NCBI RefSeq assembly: GCF_050908995.1
Contig: NC_135123.1
Coordinates: forward strand, 1,488,001 to 1,552,000
Direction: 5' to 3'
Length of the DNA: 64,000 nucleotides
From: Andrena cerasifolii
Lineage: Eukaryota; Arthropoda; Insecta; Hymenoptera; Andrenidae
Made by a program: the position numbers and the translations under genes. Below the pieces are notes generated by a model. The model was not told where the DNA came from and ran no database searches. It worked only from the letters and a program-made list of their open reading frames with translations. The stretch's first letter is position 1; each line of letters opens with the position of its first letter. Shown piece after piece: positions 33,088-44,700 of the stretch.

Positions 33088-34781
33088 ATGAGTAAACGGA
33101 AGAGAAGAAGTAACGAAGAATTATTTGAGAATCTAAGCAAACAGGTAAAAATTTTACAAGAAACTATGAAGGTGTTAAAGGAGAAAAATCAAGATTATGG
33201 CGAGTCAGAAAGTGACGAAGTAGTAAGACAAAAGTCAGGCGACAGTGGGTCAAGCAGCGAGGACGGAAATTCCGACGAGGAACAAAGTAAATTTTAATTT
33301 TAATCTTTCTTATACACAATGGTATTCTCCGAATATTTGGACATGAATATGTAGCCCGGTCGCACAGGCTGAGAATAGGTTTCACGTGGTTTCGAAAGAT
33401 AGGTTATACACGCTCGCACGACGTGTTGAGACATTAGAACAAGAAGAAAAGACAGGTTAATAAACCGTTTTTTCTGCTTGTTGGCAACATATACGCTCGC
33501 ATGACGTATGTATTGGAAAGAATCTGGTTCTTTCGGCGGGCTCATGCTACATTCTTCTTAACTGGCTAGAACAGCTACATACGTAAACACATGCTCGCAG
33601 GACATGTGCATACGAGAAGGTTAAGGTCAATATGCGTGGTGGTTAGGACCATCCTGTTTTTTACCTCGATATATCAGATATATGCACATAGAAACATACG
33701 CTCGCATGACGTATATGAACGGAATTAAAAGAAAAACAAATGTCCTCTCTACACATAATGGACAGAACGTAGATTCTAAGATATCTTCTAGAATCGCAAA
33801 TATCTTGGTTAATAAAATAAAAGTAGAATACAATTTTACAGTCAAAGGTTAATTGAAAGTAAAATTACAGGTAATAAAGAAAATTTATCAGAAGCTGGCA
33901 ATGAGAATAGTTTAGTGTTGATAAATCAGGAGAACTTGGTAGAACCTAATAACGGAAAAGAGGTACTAGAGAGTGTGGACGTAATAAAAGAAACACCGCT
34001 TAATGAAGACTTTGCGGAAATATTTGGAGATGACCCCTTGGCATCTAATGCTTTACAAATAAAAATACATTCCAGCATTCTTAATAGATGGAAATTCTGG
34101 TTCACAAACGGAATAAAAAAAGAGGAGAAAGAGAATCTTTTAAGAAAATACCAAAGTCCTGGTGGCTTAGAAGTACCTAAGTTAAACCCGGAAATTCTTT
34201 TAAAATTGCCTAAACACTCAAAATCAAGAGACACCCATATGTCCACAAGACAGCAATTGGCAAGCGCTGCACTAGCAGCCCTTGGTTCGGTCATGACAAC
34301 TTTGATTGAAGAAACAGATAGTATTGATAAAATTCAGGTTATGGAAAAATTACATGACGCTGGAAAGCTCATGACCGAGATTATGCATAGTCAAACTAAA
34401 TCGAGGAAAGCCTTTATTGTAGCAGGGGTTGATAAAGATACAAAAACCATGCTCGAGGACACAAAAACAGAGGAGTTTTTGTTTGGGAAGAATTTATCTG
34501 AAAAGTTTAAAGAAGCCAAAGTAATGGATAAAGTAGCCAACTCTATGAAGAAACAGTCCTCTTACAAAATTCATGGATCAGCCTCGACGGCCAAGCAGAC
34601 TTTAAACTCAAACAGCCTGCTGGGAAAAAGGCCATTTCCCAACCAGTCAGGCTCACATCAAGGTTTCCAATATCCATCAGGACAGGCCAAACGACTGACC
34701 TTCAGAACGAAGCAACCATTCAACACCAAGGCACAGTATCAGGGATGCAACAAAACGAGGAGTCAGACGAGATTCAAATAA
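33088..34781 (+). CDS. DIRS Gag-like protein, two exons with a 584-bp intron
   Basis: ATG at 33088 starts a coiled, then acidic Ser-rich exon (MSKRKRRSNEELFENLSKQ) to 33286. Donor GTAAAT at 33287 and acceptor AAATTACAG at 33870 define an intron that joins in phase 1 to the frame open from 33871 to 34781. The second exon has DIRS-Gag-like features: IFGDDPLASNALQIKIHSS, RWKFWFTNGI, RQQLASAALAALGSVMTTL, and a basic Gln/Ser-rich tail. The intron is inferred from signals and phase, not transcripts. It contains the hairpin series at 33353-33714. Its C-terminus overlaps the RT ORF by 37 bp. Confidence 0.7.
33353..33714 (+). ncRNA. Series of five covarying hairpins in the DIRS gag intron
   Basis: Stem-loop-stem at 33408-33426 (ACACG ctcgcacga CGTGT), 33491-33509 (ATACG ctcgcatga CGTAT), 33589-33607 (ACATG ctcgcagga CATGT) and 33696-33714 (ATACG ctcgcatga CGTAT). 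A looser member is at 33353-33370 (AGCC cggtcgcaca GGCT). The loop is nearly constant, CTCGCANGA, while stems vary and stay paired. No function is known to me. Confidence 0.6.
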
Positions 34782-35215
34782 ATGTAGGTTCCACTGCTGG
34801 TAGGCTAAAAGGTTTTTTGAATAACTGGAAAACGATTACGTCAGATAGGTTTGTGTTAAGTTGTGTTAAAGGATATAAAATAGGTTTTCAAAAAGAAGCA
34901 AAGCAGGGTAAGGTACCTTCAGTAAAATTCGATTCAGCTAAAGAGATTAAAAGAGTTAAGCAAGCCATCGATAAATTACGACAAAAAGGAGCTGTAGAAA
35001 GCTGTAAACCATGTAAAAAACAATTTCTATCAAGTTATTTTCTGGTTCCAAAACCAGATGGCTCTTTCGGGTTTATACTAAATTTGAAAAGGTTAAACAA
35101 ATTTATCAATACTAGCCATTTTAAAGTGGAAGATATTCGATCAGCTGCGAAATTAATTTTCCCAGGGTTCTTCATGAGCACAATTATATATAGAGATTTG
35201 ATAACCTCTATATAA
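34745..35215 (+). pseudogene. DIRS reverse transcriptase N-terminal fragment
   Basis: The ORF contains VKQAIDKLRQKGAVESCKPC, FLSSYFLVPKPDGSFGFIL and NLKRLNKFINTSHFKVEDI, the opening blocks of DIRS RT. It stops after KLIFPGFFMS at an AT-rich palindrome (35206-35234). The catalytic YxDD block, RNase H and methyltransferase-like regions are missing, which marks the internal deletion. Confidence 0.85.
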
Positions 35216-35234
35216 AAATATATAGAGGTTACCA
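35206..35234. repeat. Palindrome at the DIRS deletion junction
   Basis: TAACCTCTATAT-aaaaat-ATATAGAGGTTA, a 12-bp perfect stem exactly between the truncated RT and the recombinase fragment. Confidence 0.9.
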
Positions 35235-35236
35235 AA

Positions 35237-35548
35237 GCATTAAAAGGAGAGGCTGATACTTTGTTTATCGCGATAAAAAAGCCGCATAAGCCTATAGGAT
35301 CTCAGACCATTGGTCGTTGGATAAAGAATGTTCTAACAAAAAGCGGCATAGATACGAAGATATTCTCAGCTCATTCAACGAGACATGCTGCCACATCAGC
35401 GGCATTATTTAGAGGTGTTGACCTAGCTACAATAAGAAGAACAGCAGGCTGGTCGAAAAATTCACAGGTATTTGCAACTTTTTACAACAGACCTATACTG
35501 TCAGATAATTATAAGTTTGCGAATACGATTAAACCTCCTTCAAAATAA
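35237..35548 (+). pseudogene. DIRS tyrosine recombinase C-terminal half
   Basis: The frame reads LKGEADTLFIAIKKPHK, IGSQTIGRWIKNVL, FSAHSTRHAATSAAL, ATIRRTAGWSKNSQVFATFYNRP. HSTRHA supplies catalytic Arg and His, and the Tyr in TFYNRP is the likely nucleophile; in DIRS elements this enzyme integrates the circular DNA. The N-terminal half, including the first catalytic Arg, is deleted, so it cannot work alone. Confidence 0.85.
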
Positions 35549-35758
35549 TTAAGACAAATTATATCCAGTTACAAGAAATATTGTCTGTCAAATTTTTAAA
35601 TATGTTTTAAAAATTACATGAAAACATAATTTTGTTTGAAAACGTTATAAAGGGTCTAATAAAAAAAAAAAATTGTTAAGGATAGATAGGAATAAAAATT
35701 GCTATCCGCTCTAAATAACTACACTTGTAATCGAACGAACGAGGCGAATGAAATATAA

Positions 35759-36107
35759 TTGAACGATCAAACGAACTTACCTGTAAGTGATGTTCGATCG
35801 CAATTATATGAAGGAGCCTCGTTCGAGAGATTGCAACCCCACCCTAAGAGAAAAATAAAGTTTTTTCTTCGATCTCCCTAACCCCTTATTATTAATTAGC
35901 AATTTTTGGCTACTCTAAAGATATGATAGTAGAGCGGAACGAGGAGAAGCGTTAGGGGAATCCCAGTTGTTGTTTTCTTTACTCTGAATGTAGTGACCTC
36001 TGGCGGGCATCGAAAGGACTACTACACGTGTAATCTCTCGAACGAGGCTCCTTCATATAATTGCGATCGAACATCACTTACAGGTAAGTTCGTTTGATCG
36101 TTCAATT
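35759..36107. repeat. DIRS inverted terminal/internal complementary region
   Basis: Arms 35759-35833 and 36028-36107 are inverted (TTGAACGATCAAACGAACTT against its complement). Between them, 35921-35980 is the inverse of the left end 32963-33022. Together they reproduce the joined ends expected in a circular intermediate. Confidence 0.85.
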
Positions 36108-37160
36108 TTTTCGGACCGTTTTTGACAGATCCATGAGACGATATTACGATATCTCGGTTATGTGCGGACCGATTTTATTGAAATTGGTCTTATTCGAAAG
36201 CTTATATGCGGTTTACATGAGAAAAATGCCTTTAAAGTTAGAAAATATTGCAGGCGTGATGAGATATTAAGGAAATAAATCTCAGGTTAGGTAGGATTTG
36301 CTCGGCGACGAGTAAATGATAGCGGTAGCGACAGTCGACATATACAGGGTATCTTTCCTGTACTTGGCGTCGAGACGCTACCGCTACTCCAGATCAGCGC
36401 GTGCCAATAATATATATAAAAAAAAAACGAATTGCTCACGTTAAATAATTGCAGGAGGATACACAACGAAGCGGCACCAGCGGAGCGGCCAGAGAGTGTG
36501 GGCCCAAAAGCAGCAATGAGCCACCCTCCAGGTGGTGCGGGCTCAGGCCATAAGTTTAAAATCCCAGGCGGCAACAATTAGGGATATGGTATCGGCCCAG
36601 TACCGAGGCCGTGGCCGTGGCCGTGGCCGTGGCCGTGGTCGTGGCCGTGGCGACCGTATGGGCATAGTTTAACAGAATATATATAATATAAACATTGTAA
36701 TAATGTAAGTAATAAAAAAAAGTATTTAAACAGCCGCATTATCAACAAACGTGGTCGCGTCTGGAAGCTAATTATTACATAATTATGACATAGTCCCGGT
36801 GTTTTTACATGATTAAGCGAATCATTTTTTTTTTTCGAACCCATATGTCGTTTTACTTAATGTATCAAGCTATTTGTCTAAAAGATATAAGATTTATTCT
36901 GAATTAATAGTTATCAAAATGATACATTTAGGATTAAGAGTTGTGACGTCACGTTTTCCTCCTCCACTTGACGCCAGTAGGTGTTGCCTCGAAAGCATAA
37001 TTTATAAATGTCACTTGGCTGTCATTCAATCATAACCTGCTAAGTGTTAGTTGTTAACATTCTTGAAACGTCACGATGGTAAATAAGAATAACATAATTT
37101 ACATATTTAATCAAGGTTAAAGGTAGGATTAATTAGAAAATATTTAATATGAAAAAAGTG
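36108..37160. other. Noncoding DNA with an RG-repeat tail ORF
   Basis: No full gene is visible. After a possible acceptor (ATCGGCCCAG, 36600) positions 36601-36672 encode Tyr-Arg then about eight Gly-Arg pairs and DRMGIV before TAA. This resembles the C-terminal exons of the RGG-tail family at 9567, 55534 and 60334. Positions 36940-37090 have a GC-richer promoter-like stretch without a clear gene. Confidence 0.4.
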
Positions 37161-37995
37161 AAGAAATCCCCCCCCCCCCTTAAAACATGATTCATGTATG
37201 AAAGAAGCTAATTCCCTTTAATTCACGAAAAGTTGTCACGCAAAGATTGTGAACTCATCTCTGCTAATTCCAATTGTACCTTTAATTCACGAAAAACATT
37301 AAAAACATTCTCACGCAAAGATTGTGAAATTAACTTTGCTAATTCCAATTGTATTCTCGTTCTCCGTTCGAACACTGATTCCTCTGTCACTTTTTATACT
37401 TGACATTCCTTTATTGACCACAAATCAATTCAGTGCTCAGATTTTCAGCATCGGTTTTAAGGATTTAGCGGACGAGGCCTGTAGTTGACACAAAAACTTT
37501 TATAAGAGGGACATCTTCTGTTAAAAATGTCGTATGAAAATCGTTTTACGATGGAAAATAATAAAAACTTGGTAGAGACTAATTTAAACGAATCAAAGTC
37601 GGTAATAGATTAATAGTACATTCGCCAACCTGCACTAGTGATATGAAACATTTTGTTTTAAGTCGACTTCATAGTTTTTTCTTATACAACGCCCGCTAAT
37701 TCCTTAAAACCGAAGCTGAAAATCTGAGCACTGAATTGATTTGTGGTCAATAAAGGAATGTCAAGTATAAAAAGTGACAGAGGAATCAGTGTTCGAACGG
37801 AGAACGAGAATACAATTGGAATTAGCAAAGTTGATTTCACAATCTTTGCGTGAGAATGTTTTTCGTGAATTAAAGGGTTAAAGGTACAATTGGAATTAGC
37901 AACGATGATTTCACAATCATTGCGTGAGAACTTTTCGTGAATTAAAGGGAATTAGCTTCTTTCATACATGAATCATGTTTATGGGGGGGGGGGGG
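37161..37995. repeat. Foldback element with ~300-bp arms
   Basis: Left arm about 37166-37470 and right arm about 37700-37990 are inverted copies, bounded by C11-TTAAAACATG and CATGTTTAT-G14. Shared internal blocks are GAAAGAAGCTAATTCCCTTTAATTC and ACCACAAATCAATTCAGTGC in inverse. The left end has TTAA beside the C run. There is no coding region. Confidence 0.85.
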
Positions 37996-38743
37996 GTTTG
38001 CTTATGCTGTCCAGACCACCACCGCTGACTGACTCGCGGCACGATACAATCATAAATCGCGACCCTGGCGAGACACTCTGGCCGATCAACCTGGCTAGTT
38101 CGTGGCTAATGCACTTTGAAACAGTTTTTACTTCTTCATCATATATATTTGTATAGTGACTGATATTTGAAGATAATGAAGAATTCATTACATTTTTTTA
38201 ATTATAATATTTCATTAAGGATTTTGTTATACTTCATGGTAACCAGATGCTTTTTCAGGCTTAATTATATATACTTGATAAAGGTTTGTGTTTACAATAC
38301 AACAAGAATTGGGCGCGCGAACGCGCGCTTTCTGTTTTTAAAGCATTTTCTTCGTCGCAATGCAATGTGGTCAGGGCAATCTCACATCTGTGCAGCAGAC
38401 TTTTGGGACTCTGTACCTGCAACTACACGTCGTGTTCCTGTAAATGCGAATCCGAAGAAGGTTTTCTTTTTTCTATTTATGGAGGAGGCTTTTTTATGAC
38501 AGGGTTGCCTTCGTTGAGGAAAATGAATATGAAAACGGCAGAGTCTTCTAAGCAGTCGATGCGAACGTGTCGTGCCTGAATACAGAATATTCGTGACATT
38601 TTGTACAACAGTACTATTTCGTCTTTCAAGTGACAGCTTGTGTCAACATTTCGTGCGAGCGACAGTACGGTGAATCTAATTCATAGATCGGTAAAGTCGT
38701 GACCGTGCTGAACGTGTGAGTGTAATTTTTGCACATATCAGAA

Positions 38744-38861
38744 ATGTCAAAACGATCGTGGGTTTGGGCACATTGCAAAGAAAGCAATGACGGACAAGTA
38801 CAATGCATGCAATGTTGTAAGCAGTTTAAAACGAACAAATCAACAAGTGTATTAATAAAAC
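38744..38861 (+). pseudogene. hAT transposase, piece 1 (BED zinc finger)
   Basis: ATG at 38744 begins MSKRSWVWAHCKESNDG with QVQCMQCCKQFKTNKSTSVL, a BED-type finger (W-x-H region, C-x2-C). It is cut by the gypsy element at 38861. The His pair completing the finger (HLENVHN) lies at 49933-49954, just after the gypsy target duplication. BED fingers let hAT transposases bind DNA. Confidence 0.88.
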
Positions 38862-39084
38862 TGTTGTGTGCTAGCGTTCGAAAAGCCCGCGCGTACATTG
38901 TAAATAGCCGGGCCGAGAGGGCAGTAAGAGCATAGGCGGATGTGCGAGAGATGTGTCAGCTTCCGCCTTCTAGAACCTTCGACGAGTCTCAGAGAGTCGA
39001 CATCGCGGTATAGAATATAACACTTTGTTTTCAATAAAAGAATCCGTACGTACAACACAAATTACACTCATATAGAACATAACA
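38862..39084 (+). repeat. 5' LTR of the gypsy element
   Basis: Starts TGTTGTGTGC and ends CATAACA. The 3' copy at 49706-49928 has the same length. AATAAAAG (about 39036) could be a polyadenylation signal. Confidence 0.93.
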
Positions 39085-39086
39085 AA

Positions 39087-39103
39087 TGGCGACGAGGATG
39101 GGA
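39087..39103 (+). other. Primer-binding site
   Basis: TGGCGACGAGGATGGGA lies 2 bp after the LTR. A TGG start complementary to a tRNA CCA end is the usual form; the tRNA identity was not determined. Confidence 0.75.
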
Positions 39104-39225
39104 TGTCGGGAATTCTAGTAAGAACGAGTGGAAAGTGAAAGGTGATATTACACATCACGTGGAGAAAGTAAGGTTAGGAGCACGTGTCGGTTACGGCACC
39201 GCAAAATTACATTAATTCTAAAACC

Positions 39226-40131
39226 ATGACGGAACTAGTAGTCCACGGAAATTTCGTGAACGACGCGTTCGATTCAGCAAGTACAGGCTGGAATCGTTGG
39301 TTGAAGCGATTTGAGGGGGCAGTTACAGTATTCAAAGTGCCGGCAACTCAAAAGGTAGCTTACCTGTTGCATTTCATTGGCGCGACGGCATTCGATGTTA
39401 TTTGCGACAAATTTGCACCGGAGGACCCCTACGATAAGCCATATACAGTTTTGACGGAAAAACTGAGGGAATTTTACGCGCCAGCCCCGTTAGAAATTGC
39501 GGAAAATTACCGATTCCATCAGAGAAAACAGATTGAAGGTGAATCGGTGCAACAGTTTGTAGCAGCTTTACAGAAGCTAAGCGTGTATTGCAAGTTCGGG
39601 GCATATTTACAAACAGCCATCCGCAATCAACTGGTATTCGGGCTTCTGAGCAAAAGAGCGCAGTCGCGGTTGCTCGAGACCAAGGAGCTGACGTTCGAGA
39701 AAGCTGTGGAAATCGCTACGTCAATGGAAATGTCCGAGAAGGATGTACATCAACTACAATTCAGCGCAACGAACGTGCACTACATGGCACACAAGGACCT
39801 GAAGTCCTCCAGGAAACCCAAATATACACCATCAAAGAAGTTACCAGAGACGAAAGCAGCGACGGCGACAGGACCTCGACAGGCTACGCATACAAATACA
39901 AACTCTAATGCAAACTTTAATGTATCATGTTACAGATGCGGCGAAAAACATTTAGCTACTAAGTGTTCGTTAAATAAGGGCATTACTTGTAGAAATTGTG
40001 GAATTAAGGGCCATTTACAAAAAGTGTGCATGCGTAAAAATAAAGGCGCAATCAACACACTAAATACACTTAATACACTGGAAGAGACGCTGATGGTACA
40101 GCGTGAACACGAGAAATTCAGGGATAAATAA
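39226..40131 (+). CDS. gag: gypsy Gag with CCHC zinc knuckles
   Basis: The first ATG is 39226 (MTELVVHGNFVNDAF). The 301-residue protein has a capsid-like region (WNRWLKRFEGAVTVF; FYAPAPLEIAENYRFHQR; EGESVQQFVAALQKL), a basic linker, and two Cys-rich knuckles: CYRCGEKHLATKC and CRNCGIKGHLQKVC. These bind genomic RNA during packaging. It ends at TAA (40129-40131); pol sequence continues in the same frame directly after that stop. Confidence 0.9.
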   Translation: MTELVVHGNFVNDAFDSASTGWNRWLKRFEGAVTVFKVPATQKVAYLLHFIGATAFDVICDKFAPEDPYDKPYTVLTEKLREFYAPAPLEIAENYRFHQRKQIEGESVQQFVAALQKLSVYCKFGAYLQTAIRNQLVFGLLSKRAQSRLLETKELTFEKAVEIATSMEMSEKDVHQLQFSATNVHYMAHKDLKSSRKPKYTPSKKLPETKAATATGPRQATHTNTNSNANFNVSCYRCGEKHLATKCSLNKGITCRNCGIKGHLQKVCMRKNKGAINTLNTLNTLEETLMVQREHEKFRDK

Positions 40132-41787
40132 TACATCGCAGTACAGGTGGAAAGTAAGAAAATACGTTTCGAGGTAGATAGCGGAGCTGCAGTTACAATT
40201 GTGAGTAAGAATTTTTTTGATTCTCTATTTCCGACTTGGAGTCTGAAGAAGTCGAATTTACAACTATTGACTTTTTGCGAAACTAAGATTACAGTACTTG
40301 GATACATACGAGTTAAAGTAGAATACAATAATAGAATAGAGTTTTTAAACATGTACATTACAAATGTAAATAGAGAACCACTCATGGGTAGAGAATGGAT
40401 ACGACAATTACAAATACAATTAGCTAATACATTAAACATACTGGTCCCTAGTACAAATACAAAAATGCAGGCCATTTTGCAAGACTACGAAAGCAGTCTA
40501 GACACAACGTCCACAAAGATTAAAGGCATCCAAGCGAGACTGACATTAACAAGTGATGCACGCCCGGTTTTCCTTAAAGCAAGAAAAGTCCCTTTCAAAG
40601 TATTGCCATTAGTAGAGGGGGAAATAGAAAAATTGACGAATGCTGGAATTCTAGTACGCGTAAATACTTCAACATGGGGTACACCTATAGTTCCAGTGTT
40701 GAAAAATGAAAACGCAGTAAGACTGTGCGGGGATTTCAGCGCCACCCTTAATCAGCATTTGGTCATTGACGAATACCCTCTGCCAACGATCGATGAATTG
40801 TTCAGTGCATTGGCAGGGGGGACAAATTCTCGAAAATAGATTTACATCAAGCATACTTACAAATGGAGGTCCACCCCGATGACCAAATGCTATTAACATT
40901 GAATACACACCAAGGATTGTTTAAGTGCACACGTCTACTTTATGGGGTGGCATCAGCCCCCGCAATTTGACAACGCGAAATGGAAAATGTGCTTAAAGGA
41001 ATTCCGGGAGTATCGGTTTTTCTGGACGATATTAAAATAACTGGGCCAAATGATGAAGTACATTTACAGAGACTCAAGAAAGTTCTTACGCGTTTAGGCA
41101 AACGAAATATACGAATAAATAAAAATAAATGCGAATTTTTCAAAAACGGAATACAGTACTGTGGATATTACATCGACAAAAACGGGGTACAAAAAGATAA
41201 AAAGAAACTTGTAGCGGTAGAAAGAATGCCGCGACCGAGTAATATTAAAGAATTACGGGCGTTTATAGGCATGATTAACTATTATGGGAGGTTTATACAG
41301 AACTTGAGCGAAATCCTAACACCATTATATGCGTTACTACAAAAAGAAAACGGCAAAGATGTACCGTTGGTGTGGTCAAAGGAGTGCGAAAGCGCATTTA
41401 AAGCAGCGAAGGCGGCATTTATTGGGGACAAAATTTTAGCACATTACGACCCAAAATTACCGTTATGCGAGGCACATGCGATGCCAGTGCTTACGGCGTT
41501 GGAGCAGTGTTATCGCATACGTACCCGGATGGTACGGAACGCGTGATCCAATATGCGTCACAAACCTTGAGTAGTACACAAAAAAAGTACTCGCAGTTCG
41601 ATAGAGAGGCATACGCCAATATTTTCGCGATCAAAATGTTCTATCAATATCTTTACGGAAATAAATTTACACTTTATACGGACCACCGTCCGTTAACGCA
41701 GATATTTGCCCCCAATAAAGCGCTGCCAGCGCACAGCGCAATGCGCATGCAACACTACGCGATTTTCTTGCAGGCTTTTACATACAA
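40132..41787 (+). pseudogene. pol: gypsy Pol, 5' part (protease, RT, RNase H), several breaks
   Basis: Protease is FEVDSGAAVTIV. RT blocks are TPIVPVLKNENAVRLCGDFS, KIDLHQAYLQMEV and FLDDIKITG. RNase H includes CDASAYGVGAVLSH and YTDHRPLTQIF. Breaks seen: a frameshift at the G run near 40818-40824, a TGA near 40968 in a position usually Trp, and a frameshift near 41465. The frame then runs cleanly to A41787, where the Helitron begins, and resumes at T46489. Confidence 0.9.
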
Positions 41788-44700
41788 TCTATATAAATAA
41801 AAATGTAACTGTTCGTTTGTTCAAAATCTTAAACCTCCGAAACCACTGGACGGATTGTGATGCTGGTTGCACCGTTGTGTAAAGCATTTCTCGAGGAAGG
41901 TTTATGTGTATGCGACATTAAGCTATGACAAATAGAAGCCGAGCAATGACGATTTTAGTGAAGCAAGGTTTTCGTGAATCGCAGCGCTCACAGAACAGCT
42001 AACGATGGGACTCGCATCCCCACCACTGTACGGGCAACCGTCACGCGCATCTCTTTCGCGCAGAGTGCAGAACACTATATACATTCTACCTATGCGCGTA
42101 TGGACCTGTTCCGATTTCAATTATCAAAGATCGATCAGCTTTAGTTCAACCAAATAATGCCTCGCAGAAGATCAAAGTTAGGTCGTCGAACACGCGGAGC
42201 AGAAGCAGTGCGACGAGTAATTGTAAATCAAACTGAGGAAAAACGGGCATCATCGAACGAGCGAAACAGATAAAGAATGGCTCAAATACGTGTCGAGGAA
42301 ACAGCAGAGCGACGTGCAGCCAGACTTGAGGATGCACGGTTGCGAACACAGCGATCGCGTTCGCCAGTTTCAGATCTGCTTCGTTCTCAACAGAATGGCT
42401 GAGACAACAACAAGCTGAGAATGGCTGAAAGACGTCAACGAGAAACAGCAGATCAACGTCAAACACGACTCCGTGCTCAGCAATCACGCGATTACAATCG
42501 TCTTGCATTCCGGTACAACCCAGTTGATGATTATAATTTGAGCCGGTATGTTCTCATCGGCACTATGACTGAAGTGTGTCCTTATTGCAAGGCTCTGAAA
42601 TTTAATGGAGAAACGAAAGGAATGTGTTGCGCCGCCGGAAAAATTAAACTTCCTCAACTTGGAGAACCACCAGAGCCATTAAAAACTTTGGTTGCCGGAT
42701 ATACTACCGAATCAATGCATTTCCTATCTAACATCAGGAAATACAACTCATGCTTCCAAATGACGTCATTCGGCGCAGAAATCGTAACAGCTCAATTCAT
42801 GCCAACTATCAAAGTGAAAGGACAAATTTATCATAAAGCCGGCTCCCTGCTTCCTTTTCCAGATGGTCAACATACATTCCTACAAATGTATTTCATCGGT
42901 GATAGCAATGGTGAATTGAATGCACGCTGCGGAATTTCTACCGGCATAAAAAGGTCCATCGTTTCCCAACTGCAAGAGCTTTTTCACGAAAAAAACAATT
43001 TAGTGCGTTTGTTCAAAACAGCAATTGACATGATGCCATCTGATACACACAAGATTGTTATTCATGCTGACAAAACGCCTGCTGGAGAACATGTGCGAAG
43101 ATTCAATGCTCCAACTATAAACGAAGTGGCAATTGTTATAGTCGGAGATCAATTCCAACCTAGAGATATTGTTCTTCATCGGGGAAACGATCTATTGACA
43201 AAAGTTGCAGAAACTCATCGATGCTACGATGCCCACAATATCCAATCATTTTTTGGATGGTGCCGATGGATATCACTTCAACGTTAAGATGATAAATCCA
43301 GTCAGTGGCGAAGAAACAAATAAGAAATGCAACGCAATGAACTATTATTCATACCGATTAATGATTCGGGAGAATGAAGACAATCACATTTTGAAATGCC
43401 GTCAATTGTTTCACCAATACATCGTAGATATGTATGCAAAAATCGAAACAGAACGATTGATATTCATCCGTTTGAATCAGAACAAGCTTCGCTCTGAAGA
43501 ATACATTCATTTGCGAGATGCAGTTGTAAATGACGGTAATACAACTAACGTTGGAAGACTAACGATTTTGCCATCTTCATATACAGGCAGTCCACGTCAT
43601 ATGCATGAGTACGCTCAAGATGCAATTGCGTATGTTCGTCACTACGGGCGTCCAGACCTATTCATTACATTCACATGTAATCCAGCTTGGGACGATATAC
43701 AACAGCTCTTACTTCCTGGGCAATTGCCGGTGGATAGGCATGACATCACAGCACGTGTTTTCAGACAGAAGCTGAAATCGCTGATGAATTTCATGGTAAA
43801 ACATGAAGTGTTTGGGTCTGTGCGCTGCTGGATGTACTCAGTGGAATGGCAAAAGAGAGGATTGCCACACGCACATATACTAATCTGGCTCTATAACAAA
43901 ATCACTTCAAACGAAATCCACGATGTAATATGCGCTGAAATACCCGATGTCAACATCGATAACGATTTGCATGAAGTTGTGACCAAAAATATGATACATG
44001 GACCTTGCGGTACACTAAGTCCAAATTCACCATGCATGATAGACGGAAAATGCTCTAAGCGATATCCTCGAGCATTAGTATCCAACACAGTTGCAGGAAA
44101 CGATGGATATCCTTTATACAGAAGAAGATCAGCAGAAGATGGCAGTAAATTAGCAACCATACAAATACGAAACGGTGACATCGAAGTAGATAACCGGTGG
44201 GTTGTTCCATATTCGCCTTTGCTATCAAAAACATACAAAGCGCACATAAACGTGGAATACTGTAACTCCGTTAAATCCATTAAATACATTTGTAAGTACG
44301 TGAATAAAGGCAGCGACATGGCAGTTTTTGGCATGCAACCAGAAAGAAGTGATAGGAATGCTGTCATACATATAGACGAAATCGCACAGTATCAGGCTGG
44401 AAGATACATAAGCAGCAATGAAGCTGTATGGCGAATTCTCTCATTTCCCATACATGAACGAAGTCCAGCTGTTGTTCACTTAGCAGTACATCTAGAAAAT
44501 GGACAGCGCGTTTATTTCACAGCTGCAAATGTGCAACAAATAGCCCTGAATCCACGGGATACAACGTTAACTGCATTCTTCACGTTATGTCAAAATGACG
44601 CGTTTGTGAAAACACTGCTGTATTCGGAAGTGCCTGCGTATTACACATGGAATGCGAGTAGAAAATCATTTGAACGACGCAAACGAGGAGAGCGAGTTGA

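Larger units (their letters stand above)
32963..36107 (+). mobile_element. DIRS-type tyrosine-recombinase retrotransposon, internally deleted
   Basis: Gag-like, RT and tyrosine recombinase fragments occur in order. The left end 32963-33022 is repeated inverted at 35921-35980 (60 bp). A second inverted pair, 35759-35833 with 36028-36107, lies at the right end. In DIRS elements an internal region carries complements of both outer ends, serving as circular-junction template; the arrangement here fits. The element lies in gypsy integrase. DIRS elements do not make target duplications, so none is expected. Confidence 0.85.

Noticed and set aside
36287..36844. Minus-strand ORFs, one with a His-Gly repeat
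   Set aside because: The repeat is the antisense of the GGCCGT run that reads as Arg-Gly on the plus strand. Neither minus ORF has a domain.
38167..38579. Overlapping 97- and 110-residue ORFs upstream of the hAT gene
   Set aside because: No domain was recognised, and a weak resemblance to a THAP end (SHICAADF) lacks the rest of the motif.
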